This document shows positions 17,941 to 27,167 of a stretch of 64,000 bases of DNA, piece by piece (within the stretch, counting starts at the first letter, position 1; each line of letters starts with the position of its first letter). The position numbers were made by a program, and so were the translations under genes. This DNA comes from an uncultured Dorea sp. (lineage in GTDB: Bacteria; Bacillota; Clostridia; Lachnospirales; Lachnospiraceae). The notes below the pieces were generated by a model. The model worked only from the letters and a program-made list of their open reading frames with translations, was not told the DNA's origin and ran no database searches. The DNA is taken from positions 14,764 to 78,763 of the forward strand of contig CAJTVY010000012.1 in the NCBI GenBank assembly GCA_910579925.1. Reading direction: 5' to 3'.

Positions 17941-19851
17941 CTAACCCTTCTTATTCTCAATTCCCTGCTGTGAAACAACAGGTTTTGATTTTTCCTTTAA
18001 TTCGTCCTCCCTGGGGATGCTTCCGATGACATTGTCCGCCAGCCAGTCCATGGTAACGATCTCCTCCGGCGACAGGCTCTTTGACGGATCGTCCTGCACA
18101 ATTCCTTCCTGGGAATACAGGACCCCGGAAAACGGATTGAACTGTCCCGAACTTATGGTCTCCCGCAGCACCTCTACCAGGCGTTTCGTCCCAATAGGCA
18201 GATTCTGTGAACAGACCACGTCAATCACTCCCGCCGACATTCCCCACCAGTAATTAATGGCTTTCTTAGAAGACGAATCGTCGTCATATTTCCACGTGCC
18301 GTCCATAATCGTGCGGATCATCTGCTCGTAGAATTTTCCCCAGTGCCACAGAGGCATGGCAAGATTCCTTGCAATCTCGCCTTCCAGATGATAGATCCCA
18401 AAAAATCTTGACCCTTCCTCCGGAATCACCATATCCTTTCCGGAAATACAATCTGCCTGTATCTTCAGCACGTTTTCCATGACGTCCGTATCCTTCTTGG
18501 CCGTCCATTCCAGATAAACCTGCGTCCTGGGATTAATCATCTTTGCTCCCAGGGCAAATGCGTTAATATTTGCAATCGAACCATAGATGGGATAATCTGC
18601 AATATATGCGACCCGGTCGTGATCCGCCATGGCTCCTGCGATCGCCCCCATCAGAAACTTGGCCTCATGCATACGGGCATAATAAGTCCGTATGTATCTA
18701 TGGGAAGTATTGACGGAACAGTTGAGAATCCGCACATCCGGGTGAGCGATCGCAGCTTTCACGCTTGCCTGCACAAATGCCGGAGTCGTGGTAAATATAA
18801 TGTCACATCCGTCTGCGATGGCCTTGTCAATATACTCCTCCACATTATCCAGAGTAACATTTTCATAATATACGGTAGTAACTTCTTCCGGGAAAGACTG
18901 TTCCAGATGAAGACGCCCAAGTTCATGGGTATATGTCCAGGCCGAAGAGCCAGGGGTCTTTTCATAGATAAACGCAACCTTAAGCCGTGAAAGACCGAAC
19001 GGCAGAAGCAGGCTTAACAGCGACTTCTTCTCTGTATTCGGATCCATCTTAAGATCCACGTCCTCCTCCTCCTGCAGAAGCGAGAATTCCTCCCATGACT
19101 TTGCAACCAGCTCCTTTAACTCCTTGGTAGTCATGTCGTCGATTTCTTTATAGCCATATAACTGGATAAATGCAAGGAACGCATCACCTACCGTAACCTC
19201 TAATTTTCCCTTGTCCTCCGCAGTAAACTCTGCCATGAACCTCCGATAGATGGAACTAAACTCAAGCCTTTCATCGTCAGTCCATTCCTCCTTCGGTCCT
19301 TTTCCTACGATCTCAACCAGTTTCTTAAAACTTCCTTCCTCAGAAAACCAGATATAATTGATCTTCGTCAGATCATAGAAATCCAGAAATTCAAAATAAA
19401 TCCTGTTCTCCTTGTCATTGGTTCTTTTCGGCACAATCCGTGTCACCGTGCCGGGAACCGACACTACCCCATAGTATTTCATGACGCTGACACGTTTATT
19501 CCCTTCCAGCACATAGAATCGGTTCATATATTCATAAGCCTTAATCGGCTCACGAATCCCTTCTTTTTCATGGCTGCTGCTAAGTTTCGCCCATTTCATC
19601 GCAAATTCGGACGTCTCCTTTAAGATTGGCATAAAATTCGCCGCAAATGCATTGCTCCGTCCCCCGGTCTTGGTTCCCACAATCTGGTCAATGGGAATCT
19701 GGACCAGACCTAAGGGCACTTCTGAAAAGGTTCCCTTGGACGGAATGATATCATCCAGTACCTCCAGCGTAGGCACCTGTCCGTGAAGCAGGCGGTACTG
19801 GTAGTTCTTTTTTCCAAGCTTATATGCTTTCGCATAATCCGTTGAAGCCAT
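17941..19851 (-). CDS. Cytosolic ParB-like / BMP (PnrA-like) substrate-binding fusion protein
   Basis: A 636-residue two-domain protein with no signal peptide or lipobox. Residues about 45-130 resemble a ParB/Srx-type N domain (GLVQIPIDQIVG, then IKAYEYMNRFYVLEGNKRVS). Residues about 290-600 match the BMP/PnrA-type periplasmic-binding fold used by nucleoside ABC transporters (KVAFIYEKTPGSSAWTYTHE, GCDIIFTTTPAFVQAS, VAYIADYPIYGSIANINAFA). An acidic linker lies between. No permease or ATPase gene is nearby. It may sense a purine nucleoside in the cytosol. Translation starts after AAGGAGGAAATT, under a promoter enclosed in a large inverted repeat. The role is inferred from the domains only. Confidence 0.82.
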   Translation of the reverse strand: MASTDYAKAYKLGKKNYQYRLLHGQVPTLEVLDDIIPSKGTFSEVPLGLVQIPIDQIVGTKTGGRSNAFAANFMPILKETSEFAMKWAKLSSSHEKEGIREPIKAYEYMNRFYVLEGNKRVSVMKYYGVVSVPGTVTRIVPKRTNDKENRIYFEFLDFYDLTKINYIWFSEEGSFKKLVEIVGKGPKEEWTDDERLEFSSIYRRFMAEFTAEDKGKLEVTVGDAFLAFIQLYGYKEIDDMTTKELKELVAKSWEEFSLLQEEEDVDLKMDPNTEKKSLLSLLLPFGLSRLKVAFIYEKTPGSSAWTYTHELGRLHLEQSFPEEVTTVYYENVTLDNVEEYIDKAIADGCDIIFTTTPAFVQASVKAAIAHPDVRILNCSVNTSHRYIRTYYARMHEAKFLMGAIAGAMADHDRVAYIADYPIYGSIANINAFALGAKMINPRTQVYLEWTAKKDTDVMENVLKIQADCISGKDMVIPEEGSRFFGIYHLEGEIARNLAMPLWHWGKFYEQMIRTIMDGTWKYDDDSSSKKAINYWWGMSAGVIDVVCSQNLPIGTKRLVEVLRETISSGQFNPFSGVLYSQEGIVQDDPSKSLSPEEIVTMDWLADNVIGSIPREDELKEKSKPVVSQQGIENKKG

Positions 19852-19872
19852 AATTTCCTCCTTAAATAAGCC

Positions 19873-19930
19873 AAGACTTGCTTAGATTCCAAACTATTAT
19901 ATACCAAGTCCTGGAATATCAGCAAGTCTT
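19873..19930 (-). promoter_or_regulatory. Promoter enclosed by a 19-bp imperfect inverted repeat
   Basis: Arms 19873-19891 and 19912-19930 match at 17 of 19 positions (outer ten AAGACTTGCT perfect). The -10 TATAAT (19896-19901) lies in the 20-base centre, and a -35-like TTGCTG (19920-19925, spacer 18) lies within one arm. This geometry fits a repressor operator for the ParB-like/BMP gene. The regulator is unknown. Confidence 0.6.
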
Positions 19931-19942
19931 ACATTATTTTCT

Positions 19943-20455
19943 TTATAAAATCTTCTCAAACCCAATGCGCAGATGTCCGTCTTCGCATCCTCCCACTAAC
20001 CAGATCTTTCCGCAGACCTGAAATCCTGCCTTTCCCAACGCCTTCTGCATAGGGATGTTTCCCGGATGGGTGTCAATCCTGACTGCCGTAACCCCCGCTC
20101 TTTTCGCCAGTTCAAAGCCGTATGCAAACATCTCTCTGGCAATGCCTTTTCCTCTACATCCGTCGGCCACGCAGACACGATGTATAGATGCATATTCGCC
20201 GGATGTCAGCCACCTGCCGTCTATCACATGATAGGACGGATCCGGCGTCGTCTGAAACGCAAAGATTCCCCGGATCTCCCCCTCTTCTACGGCAAGATAG
20301 GTACAGCCTTCCTCAATATCCTTCTGCCAGACTGCCCGGCCTGGATAGCCGGACTGCCACTGGTCAAGACCAAGTAAACGAAGCTGGCGTTTTGCCTGTT
20401 CTGTAATCTCACACATACGGTCTAAATGCTCTGGCAAAGCCACAATAAACTCCAT
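19943..20455 (-). CDS. GNAT family N-acetyltransferase
   Basis: A 170-residue GCN5-related acetyltransferase. The acetyl-CoA loop is VCVADGCRGKGIAREMFAYG (about residues 92-111), followed by VRIDTHPGNIPMQKALGKAGF, the usual motif B. ATG at 20455 follows the copA stop by a single base, so translation is probably coupled; a TTG at 20464 is an alternative start. Substrate unknown. Confidence 0.87.
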   Translation of the reverse strand: MEFIVALPEHLDRMCEITEQAKRQLRLLGLDQWQSGYPGRAVWQKDIEEGCTYLAVEEGEIRGIFAFQTTPDPSYHVIDGRWLTSGEYASIHRVCVADGCRGKGIAREMFAYGFELAKRAGVTAVRIDTHPGNIPMQKALGKAGFQVCGKIWLVGGCEDGHLRIGFEKIL

Positions 20456-20456
20456 C

Positions 20457-20666
20457 TTACTCAATCCCCGTCACCTGGTAATCCTGGTCTTCCACAGTCT
20501 TCTTCAATACCTCGTCCGCAATGTCAGCGTTCAGCGTCACTACCGCTGTTCCTGTCTCATGGCTGACTGCCGCCTCATTCACCTGTGAAAGCGCTTCCAG
20601 GCACTTCTTTACTCTGGCCTCGCAGTGTCCGCACATCATACCCTCGATTTTCATTGTCTTCGTCAT
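20457..20666 (-). CDS. Probable internal start giving a free CopZ-like copper chaperone
   Basis: Within copA, in frame, an ATG at 20666 (MTKTMKIEGMMCGHCEARVK) is preceded by AAGGAGGAGACAAAG, as good a ribosome site as any in the window. Initiation there would make a 69-residue metallochaperone identical to the pump's C-terminal domain. This is inference from the ribosome site; an alternative is that the site is a relic of a former separate copZ that was fused to copA. Confidence 0.5.
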   Translation of the reverse strand: MTKTMKIEGMMCGHCEARVKKCLEALSQVNEAAVSHETGTAVVTLNADIADEVLKKTVEDQDYQVTGIE

Positions 20667-23087
20667 CTTTGTCTCCTCCTTATTTGTCTGATTCTGTTGT
20701 TTCTCCCGGCTGTCTTTGCCAGAACTTACCTCCTGTTCCCGCCCCTTTCGTACAGTTCCCTGGTTGATCTGCGCCTGCTTTTTGAGACGCTGATCCCTTG
20801 AATTGTCATGCATCCGAAACCAGTTCAGCCTCAGCGCATTCGTCACCACGCAGAAACTGGAAAGGCTCATTGCCGCTGCTCCGAACATGGGATTCAGCTT
20901 CCATCCGAATAATGGATACCATAACCCCGCTGCCAGCGGAATCCCGATCACATTGTAAAAAAATGCCCAGAACAGGTTCTCATGAATATTGCGAAGCGTT
21001 GCCCTGCTCAGACGGATGGCTGCCGGCACGTCGCTTAATCGGCTCTTCATAAGAACCACGTCAGCCGCATCAATGGCAATATCCGTCCCGGCGCCAATGG
21101 CAATGCCCATGTCGGCTCTGGTAAGGGCGGGTGCATCGTTGATACCGTCCCCTACCATCGCCGTCCTTCCCTTTTCTTTCAGTTCCCGGATTACCTGTTC
21201 CTTTCCGTCCGGAAGCACGCCTGCGATCACCTCGTCGACCCCCGCCTGATCTCCGATGGCCCTGGCCGTCCTCTCATTGTCTCCGGTAAGCATAACCACA
21301 TGGATTCCCATGTTTTTAAGTTCCTCCACCGCTTTCGGACTGTCCTCCTTGATGACGTCCGCCACTGCGATAATACCCGTCAGACAACCGTTTTTCCCGA
21401 AGAATAACGGCGTCTTGCCTTCCTCGGAAAGCGTGACGGCTCTTTGCTTCATCTCATCCGAAACAGACGCACTCTCGCTGATAAAGGCCAGATTCCCGCC
21501 TGTCAGCACATCGTCCCCAAGCTTCCCGCGAAGACCGTTTCCTGGCACTGCCTCAAACTCTGTCACTTCAGGGCTTCCCGGATTACCGGCGGACGGCCGG
21601 TCAATCTCCCTGTCCTGTGCCAGCATAAGAATTGCCCTGGCTAACGGATGTTCGCTCTTTCGCTCCAGGGCATAGGCCATGCGAAGCAGTTCCTCTTCGG
21701 ACACATCCAGATTCGGAATCAGATCCGTAACCCTTGGCTCTCCGCTGGTGATCGTCCCTGTCTTATCCAGGGCGACAATCTGCATCTTCCCCGTCTCTTC
21801 TAAGGAAACCGCTGTCTTAAACATGATTCCGTTCTTAGCGCCCATGCCGTTGCCTACCATAATAGCAACCGGAGTCGCAAGCCCCAGGGCGCAGGGACAG
21901 CTGATCACCAGCACAGAGATTCCCCTTGCCAGGGCAAATCCAATACTCTCCCCTGCGGCCAGCCATACCAGGATTGTCACAACGGCAACGGCGATAACCG
22001 CCGGAACAAAGATCCCGGATACCCGGTCCGCAATCTTGGCAATCGGCGCTTTCGTGGCAGCCGCATCACTGACCATCTGGATAATCTGAGAAAGAGTGGT
22101 GTCTTCCCCGACTCTGGTCGCCTCACATCGTAAAAAACCGGACTGGTTTAACGTAGCCGCAGACACCTGACTTCCCGCCTCCTTATCCACCGGGATACTC
22201 TCACCGGTCAGGGCGGACTCGTTAACCGCACTGCTCCCTTCCAGAACCACGCCGTCTACCGGGATATTCTCACCCGGTCTTACCACAAACACGTCTCCTT
22301 TTAACACCTGACGGATAGGAATCTCCTGTTCTGTGCCGTCTCTGACAACAACCGCCGTCTTTGGAGCCAGCTTCATCAGACTCTTCAGCGCATCCGTCGT
22401 CCGTCCCTTGGAACGCGCCTCAAGCATCTTCCCGACTGTAATCAGCGTCAATATCATCGCCGCAGACTCAAAATAAAACTCATGCATCAAGGACATTACC
22501 CGATTCAGATCCATATGCATCTGGGCGTCCGTCATAGCGAACAGCGCATATGCGCTATATACAAAGGCAGCTCCCGCGCCAAGGGCGACAAGTGTATCCA
22601 TGTTGGGCGCGCGGTGCCACAGACTCCGAAACCCGCTGACAAAAAACCTCTGGTTCACAATCATGACTGCCGTTGTCAGCAATAGCTGGATCAGCCCCAT
22701 AGCCACATGATTTCCCACAAGAAATCCCGGCACGGGCCAGTTCCACATCATATGTCCCATGGAAACATACATCAGAGGAAGCAGAAAACAAAGGGAAGCC
22801 GTCAGCCTTTGCTTCAGGATGGGCGTTTCCTTATCCTTGAGTATCCCTTCATCCACTGCGCCCTCCGATGATCTAAGAGCGCCCTCTGCCGATTTTGGAG
22901 AAGCCCCGTATCCTGCCTCTTCCACCGCCTTAATGATCTCTGCGGCAGATACGTCTCCCTCCACGCCCATCGAATTCGTCAAAAGGCTCACCGAACAGGA
23001 AGTCACGCCGTCCAGTCTGGAGACGGCCTTTTCCACGCGCGCACTGCACGCCGCACAACTCATGCCCGTCACCGCATATTGCTCCAT
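20457..23087 (-). CDS. copA: Copper-exporting P1B-type ATPase with C-terminal CopZ-like domain
   Basis: An 876-residue Cu(I) pump of the inner membrane. It has an N-terminal heavy-metal domain with GMSCAAC (residues 8-14), eight expected membrane segments, the metal-binding CPC at 397-399, phosphorylation motif DKTGTIT at 441-447, TGES at 294-297 and GDGINDAP. After a polar linker of about 45 residues rich in K, Q, E and N there is a second heavy-metal domain with GMMCGHC (residues 808-876), so metal domains flank the pump on both sides. The ribosome site AAGGAGGGATGACTT precedes ATG 23087. It is encoded 64 bases after csoR. Confidence 0.96.
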   Translation of the reverse strand: MEQYAVTGMSCAACSARVEKAVSRLDGVTSCSVSLLTNSMGVEGDVSAAEIIKAVEEAGYGASPKSAEGALRSSEGAVDEGILKDKETPILKQRLTASLCFLLPLMYVSMGHMMWNWPVPGFLVGNHVAMGLIQLLLTTAVMIVNQRFFVSGFRSLWHRAPNMDTLVALGAGAAFVYSAYALFAMTDAQMHMDLNRVMSLMHEFYFESAAMILTLITVGKMLEARSKGRTTDALKSLMKLAPKTAVVVRDGTEQEIPIRQVLKGDVFVVRPGENIPVDGVVLEGSSAVNESALTGESIPVDKEAGSQVSAATLNQSGFLRCEATRVGEDTTLSQIIQMVSDAAATKAPIAKIADRVSGIFVPAVIAVAVVTILVWLAAGESIGFALARGISVLVISCPCALGLATPVAIMVGNGMGAKNGIMFKTAVSLEETGKMQIVALDKTGTITSGEPRVTDLIPNLDVSEEELLRMAYALERKSEHPLARAILMLAQDREIDRPSAGNPGSPEVTEFEAVPGNGLRGKLGDDVLTGGNLAFISESASVSDEMKQRAVTLSEEGKTPLFFGKNGCLTGIIAVADVIKEDSPKAVEELKNMGIHVVMLTGDNERTARAIGDQAGVDEVIAGVLPDGKEQVIRELKEKGRTAMVGDGINDAPALTRADMGIAIGAGTDIAIDAADVVLMKSRLSDVPAAIRLSRATLRNIHENLFWAFFYNVIGIPLAAGLWYPLFGWKLNPMFGAAAMSLSSFCVVTNALRLNWFRMHDNSRDQRLKKQAQINQGTVRKGREQEVSSGKDSREKQQNQTNKEETKMTKTMKIEGMMCGHCEARVKKCLEALSQVNEAAVSHETGTAVVTLNADIADEVLKKTVEDQDYQVTGIE

Positions 23088-23135
23088 AAGTCATCCCTCC
23101 TTTTTTAGTTCCTATTATTCTACATTTCACTAAAA

Positions 23136-23152
23136 ATACCATACCAGGGTAT
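23136..23152 (-). promoter_or_regulatory. Second CsoR-like dyad before copA
   Basis: ATACC and GGTAT arms separated by seven bases lie across the csoR stop codon, 50 bases upstream of the copA start. The arms resemble those at 23484..23502. They could give copA separate copper control, or autoregulate the csoR-copA message. Confidence 0.4.
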
Positions 23153-23454
23153 TATCTCATTAATTTCTGTAGCGTCGCAACCAGTTCATCCACCGTTTCC
23201 TTGCGGCCTTTACGGATGTCATCCGTTACGCAGGTACGGATATGGTTCGCAAGAAGAACCTTATTAAAACTGTTTAAGGCAGCGTTCACTGCAGAAACCT
23301 GTATTAGGATATCCGGGCAATAGGCGTCATTCTCCACCATCTTCTTGATTCCTCTGACCTGCCCCTCAATCCTGCTTAAGCGGTTTGAAAGGTCCTTGTA
23401 TTCCTTCTCGGAACGTTCTTTCGTCTTATGGCAGCATTCTCGTTTGTCTTCCAT
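23152..23454 (-). CDS. csoR: Copper-sensing transcriptional repressor CsoR family
   Basis: A 100-residue four-helix DUF156 regulator that leaves DNA when it binds Cu(I). The copper ligands fit the C-H-C pattern: Cys in DAYCPDIL, then His and Cys in NHIRTCV. The family core NRLSRIEGQVRGIKKMVEND is present. ATG 23454 follows GAGGTG; the frame extends to 23508, but that part overlaps the promoter. It is the first gene of a csoR-copA unit with its operator in its own promoter. Confidence 0.93.
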   Translation of the reverse strand: MEDKRECCHKTKERSEKEYKDLSNRLSRIEGQVRGIKKMVENDAYCPDILIQVSAVNAALNSFNKVLLANHIRTCVTDDIRKGRKETVDELVATLQKLMR

Positions 23455-23479
23455 ATACCAACACCTCATTCCTATACAT

Positions 23480-23508
23480 ATTATATACCCCACAGGGGTA
23501 TAATGCAA
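23480..23508 (-). promoter_or_regulatory. csoR promoter with CsoR operator
   Basis: On the minus strand TTGCAT (23503-23508), a 17-base spacer and TATAAT (23480-23485). The spacer holds a perfect dyad TATACCCC-TGT-GGGGTATA (23484-23502), the G/C-tract palindrome typical of CsoR sites. Copper would relieve repression. Confidence 0.8.
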
Positions 23509-23519
23509 CTGTTTTTTCG

Positions 23520-24206
23520 CTAATCTGCCCGCTTTATTTCTATCTCACAGACCCGCAGTACATTTCCCTTTACTTGAAAGCGCACTTCCATCCCTGCATA
23601 TTCCATCCCATAAACTCTCTGGTGATCATTCTGATAGGACGGCCTTGGATCCTGAGACAATACCTGTACCAGAATCTCCCGATGTTCTTTCGGAACCAGT
23701 TCCATCCAGATATCCGGGATCTCCACACAAAGCTCATATTCCTTCATTCGCTCTGCGAATCCGCCTAAGGCCTCCTCGTGGCAGTCCACATAGGGAAGAT
23801 AGGGCTTGATGTCATAGATAGGCGTACCGTCCAGAAGATCCGCTCCCCGGACATGCAGGACGATACCCGTCCCCTCTCTCTTCTCCAGCCCTTCAAGCGC
23901 CACACAGGACAGTCCCAGGGAATTGGGGCGAAAGGGAGACCGGCTGGCAAAGACGCCTACCCGCTGATTCCCGCCAAGCCTTGGGGGCCTCACGGTAGGG
24001 CTGAAGTTCTCCCGTATGGCTTCCGAGAATCCCCAGATCAGCCACAGATGTGAAAACTCTTCCAGTCCTCTGCATGCATCCGGACTGCGGTAATCCGGCT
24101 CAAACAGGATCTCCGCATTCGTATCCGCAAGTCCGCTCTGCCGGGGAATCCCGAACTTCGTCGGAAAATCCGTATGAATATGTGCGATCACTTTCAACGT
24201 AATCAT
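23520..24206 (-). CDS. trmO: tRNA (N6-threonylcarbamoyladenosine-37) methyltransferase, TrmO/TsaA family
   Basis: A 228-residue UPF0066 protein that methylates t6A37 in tRNA. Family blocks include [44 protein letters not shown] and [18 protein letters not shown]. The C-terminal extension (about residues 170-228) is usual in this group. Its ATG overlaps the nfo stop (ATGA), so it is translationally coupled to nfo. Confidence 0.9.
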   Translation of the reverse strand: MITLKVIAHIHTDFPTKFGIPRQSGLADTNAEILFEPDYRSPDACRGLEEFSHLWLIWGFSEAIRENFSPTVRPPRLGGNQRVGVFASRSPFRPNSLGLSCVALEGLEKREGTGIVLHVRGADLLDGTPIYDIKPYLPYVDCHEEALGGFAERMKEYELCVEIPDIWMELVPKEHREILVQVLSQDPRPSYQNDHQRVYGMEYAGMEVRFQVKGNVLRVCEIEIKRAD

Positions 24207-25036
24207 TCCTGCAACCTCTCCCGGATCATACGAATCTCCTCCTTATGTCCCTGGTCATCAAAAGGCGTCTCAAGATAAAAAGGAAGATTTCGAAGCGCCG
24301 GATGTCGAAGTATATTAAGAAGCGGCAATAACCCGATCTCCCCTTCCCCTACCGCCGCATGCCTGTCCTTATGGGATCCAAAGGGCATCATACTGTCGTT
24401 GAGATGTACTGCTTTCAGCAGTTTAAGCCCCAGCACCCGGTCAAACTCAGCAAGCACTCCGTCCAGATCATTGACAATATCATACCCCGCCGCAAATACA
24501 TGACAGGTATCCAGACAGATTCCAATTCGTTCTGGATGTAATACCCCGTCCCTGATTTCCTTAAGATGTTCAAACCTTGCGCCGATCTCTGTGCCCTTCC
24601 CCGTCATGGTTTCCAAAAGAACGGTAATCTTCTCCTGCCCCGTGACCGCCTGGTTAAGGCCCCGGACGATATTCTGAATTCCTTTTTCGACGCCAGTTCC
24701 CGTATGGCTTCCCGGGTGGAATACCAGGTATTCGATCCCAAGGCGATCCATCCTTGCCACGTCCTCACGGATGGCTGTACATGCGAATTCATACACCTTC
24801 TCCTTTTCACTGGCCAGATTCATGGTATATGGGGCATGGGCAAGAAGCGCGCCAAACTGATTCTCCTTACGGATCTTCTGAAACTTCTCCAGCTCTTCCT
24901 CTGTATATACTTTATAATTGGATCCACGGGGGTTCCGGCTGAAAATCTGCATGGTATTCGCTTCCATCCGCACCACATTTTCCGCAGTTTTCGCCAGTCC
25001 TTTTGCAATCGACATATGTGTCCCGATCGTCAGCAT
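24203..25036 (-). CDS. nfo: Endonuclease IV (AP endonuclease)
   Basis: A 277-residue zinc-dependent class II AP endonuclease of base excision repair. Metal-site motifs are [58 protein letters not shown] and LETPF. AGGAGGATAGTT precedes the ATG. An extended -10 (TGATATACT) lies about 35 bases upstream. Shares an overlapping stop/start with trmO. Confidence 0.95.
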   Translation of the reverse strand: MLTIGTHMSIAKGLAKTAENVVRMEANTMQIFSRNPRGSNYKVYTEEELEKFQKIRKENQFGALLAHAPYTMNLASEKEKVYEFACTAIREDVARMDRLGIEYLVFHPGSHTGTGVEKGIQNIVRGLNQAVTGQEKITVLLETMTGKGTEIGARFEHLKEIRDGVLHPERIGICLDTCHVFAAGYDIVNDLDGVLAEFDRVLGLKLLKAVHLNDSMMPFGSHKDRHAAVGEGEIGLLPLLNILRHPALRNLPFYLETPFDDQGHKEEIRMIRERLQE

Positions 25037-25127
25037 AACTATCCTCCTCTATTTTTACAGATATGATAGAGTATATCAGCTTTTTCATTTACTTACCATA
25101 TATTTCTCTCTTGAATGTTGGTTTCTG

Positions 25128-25175
25128 GTAACAGTTCAGCCTGCAACTGTGCGCTTGCTGCACAGTTAGCAGCCA
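25128..25175. repeat. Dispersed intergenic repeat, copy A
   Basis: 48 bases starting GTAACAGTTCAG and ending TTAGCAGCCA match 44818..44865 at 40 of 48 positions without gaps. Both copies are intergenic. Confidence 0.65.
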
Positions 25176-25285
25176 ATGAATTGGAGCAGCTAGGAATCCG
25201 CCTTTTTGCCGCAGGCAACTTTAAAATGGGCGGATTCCGTCACTGCTTCCACATAGTCGCCTCTTTTGAGAATAAGCGATCCATG

Positions 25286-25320
25286 AAAAAAACTGCCAGG
25301 AATTGCTTTTTTCCTGGCAG
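25286..25320 (-). terminator. Intrinsic terminator of the chemoreceptor gene
   Basis: Minus strand: stem CTGCCAGGAA / TTCCTGGCAG with an 8-base loop, followed by seven T. It lies 23 bases after the chemoreceptor stop. Confidence 0.9.
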
Positions 25321-25343
25321 CCTTACCTCATGATAGTATTCTA

Positions 25344-27038
25344 TTATATCGTGGTTCCGCGCAATCTGAAACGTCCCACAAGACTCTTCATCACCTGAGC
25401 CTGGCTGGACAATTCCTCGCTGGCAGCGGCAGATTCCTCTGCCGTGGCAGAGTTGGTCTGTACCACGCTTGAAATCTGATCAATTCCCAATGTTACCTGC
25501 GCAACGGAATCAGCCTGCTGATCTGCGGCAGAAGCAATCTTATCCACAGAAGCTACCACTCCCTTTGTACTTTCAACAACTGCAAATAAGGATTCCGCAG
25601 TGGCATTGGCAATCTCGGTTCCTTTCTCTACTGCCTGCACCGTATCTTCAATAAGGGCGGCCGTACTCTTAGAAGCTTCTGCAGACTTGCTCGCCAGGTT
25701 ACGCACTTCGTCGGCAACCACAGCGAATCCCTTACCGGCCTCACCGGCACGGGCAGCCTCTACAGCGGCGTTAAGAGCCAGTATATTCGTCTGGAACGCA
25801 ATGTCTTCAATCGTCTTAATAATCTTGCTGATCTGACCGGATTTGTCGCTGATCTCGGTCATTGCAGAAATCATCTCCTGCATCTGAGAATTACTGGTGG
25901 TTACCTGCTCACCCGTTACATCCGTCTGACGGCGTACCTCATTGGCATTTGCCGCAGTCTCCTTTACCTGTGTGGAAATCTCGTTAATCGTGGCGGCGAG
26001 TTCCTGGATAGAACTTGCCTGTTCAGTCGCACCCTGGGAAAGCGCCTGCGCACCGGAAGAAACCTGATCGCTGCCTGAGGAAACCTGATCTGCCGCCTGA
26101 TTGATCTGCCCCAGAGTATCATTAAGCGCAACAGATATCTCTTCAAGCGCCTGCTTTACCTTGGCAAATTCTCCCTCATAATTAAGATTCAGTTCAAATA
26201 TCAGATTGCCATCCGCAATCTGCTTCAATACGCTGGAAATCTCACCAATATAACTTACATAATTACGCAGACGCCCTACCGTCTTATTGAAATTAGCCGC
26301 AAGCATGCCCAGTTCATCCCTGGAATTGTATGTAATACTCTGACTAAGGTCGCCCTCTGCAATCTTCCTTGCCACACTGTCAAGCTCCCTAACCGGCCTG
26401 TTAATCGTCCTGATAATATAGATTGCAAACACAATGGAAAGCACGCTGATCGCAGCCAGCGAAATAATCACAATTTTCCCTGCTTCATCATACAGTTTGT
26501 CTCCTGTCTGATTCGCCTCGTCTGCTCCTTCTTTATTATACTGCACAATCTCCTGCAGCAGACTCGTTACGTTATCATATGCTGAAATCGTTCCCAGAAT
26601 GATCTCCATAGCCGCATCGGTATTATTCTCCCGGCTAAGAAGAATCATCTTATCGTGATTCTGCTGATACTCATTCCACGCATTCTGGGCATCCTGAGCA
26701 AGTTTCCGGTCATTTTCGTCCGTGACCAGCGTGGATAAATAATTGCTGAACGTCTCTTCAATCTGGGCGCTGTAGTCTTCCATCTTCGTCTCCGCACTCT
26801 GCATGGTCTGTTCGTCCTGCGCCACAATATGCTTATACTCCTCTCTGCGGAAATTCGAAGTCAGATTAGTCAGTTCTTCCGATGCAATGACCGACGGCAG
26901 CCACATCTCCGATACCTCCGTTGTTCCCCGGTTAATCTTGTCCATAAATGAAAGGGATACCAGGCCCAGCACAATCATTCCCACTAACATAAAAACAGCC
27001 AGCATAAATAATTTCGACTTGATCTTAATGTTCTTCAT
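25344..27038 (-). CDS. Methyl-accepting chemotaxis protein
   Basis: A 564-residue membrane chemoreceptor. It has an N-terminal membrane segment (about residues 9-31), a four-helix-bundle sensory domain (about 35-185), a second membrane segment (about 190-212), HAMP, and a long signalling domain with the conserved hairpin tip [20 protein letters not shown], then [20 protein letters not shown]. No other chemotaxis or flagellar genes are in the window. The ribosome site AAGGAGAG fits ATG 27038. Promoter at 27110..27138. Confidence 0.95.
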   Translation of the reverse strand: MKNIKIKSKLFMLAVFMLVGMIVLGLVSLSFMDKINRGTTEVSEMWLPSVIASEELTNLTSNFRREEYKHIVAQDEQTMQSAETKMEDYSAQIEETFSNYLSTLVTDENDRKLAQDAQNAWNEYQQNHDKMILLSRENNTDAAMEIILGTISAYDNVTSLLQEIVQYNKEGADEANQTGDKLYDEAGKIVIISLAAISVLSIVFAIYIIRTINRPVRELDSVARKIAEGDLSQSITYNSRDELGMLAANFNKTVGRLRNYVSYIGEISSVLKQIADGNLIFELNLNYEGEFAKVKQALEEISVALNDTLGQINQAADQVSSGSDQVSSGAQALSQGATEQASSIQELAATINEISTQVKETAANANEVRRQTDVTGEQVTTSNSQMQEMISAMTEISDKSGQISKIIKTIEDIAFQTNILALNAAVEAARAGEAGKGFAVVADEVRNLASKSAEASKSTAALIEDTVQAVEKGTEIANATAESLFAVVESTKGVVASVDKIASAADQQADSVAQVTLGIDQISSVVQTNSATAEESAAASEELSSQAQVMKSLVGRFRLRGTTI

Positions 27039-27109
27039 CACATACTCTCCTTCAGTTCTTTCACATTTTCATCCTTTGAAATCATGAAAACTTGTATTCA
27101 GTACATATA

Positions 27110-27138
27110 ATTATACAAACTATGGTATGAAATGTCTA
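27110..27138 (-). promoter_or_regulatory. Sigma-A promoter of the chemoreceptor
   Basis: TAGACA (27133-27138), spacer 17, TATAAT (27110-27115) on the minus strand, 72 bases before the start. It is a vegetative promoter, not a SigD-type flagellar one. Confidence 0.7.
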
Positions 27139-27167
27139 CCAGAATGTAAAATTATTTTTCTCTGATT

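Larger units (their letters stand above)
25037..25343. other. Intergenic region nfo to chemoreceptor
   Basis: About 307 bases without a supported gene. It holds the nfo promoter, a 48-base dispersed repeat (25128..25175) and the chemoreceptor terminator. A short plus-strand frame over 25115..25333 covers the repeat and has no ribosome site. Confidence 0.6.

Noticed and set aside
25115..25333. 72-codon plus-strand frame
   Set aside because: Covers the dispersed repeat and the chemoreceptor terminator, with no ribosome site.
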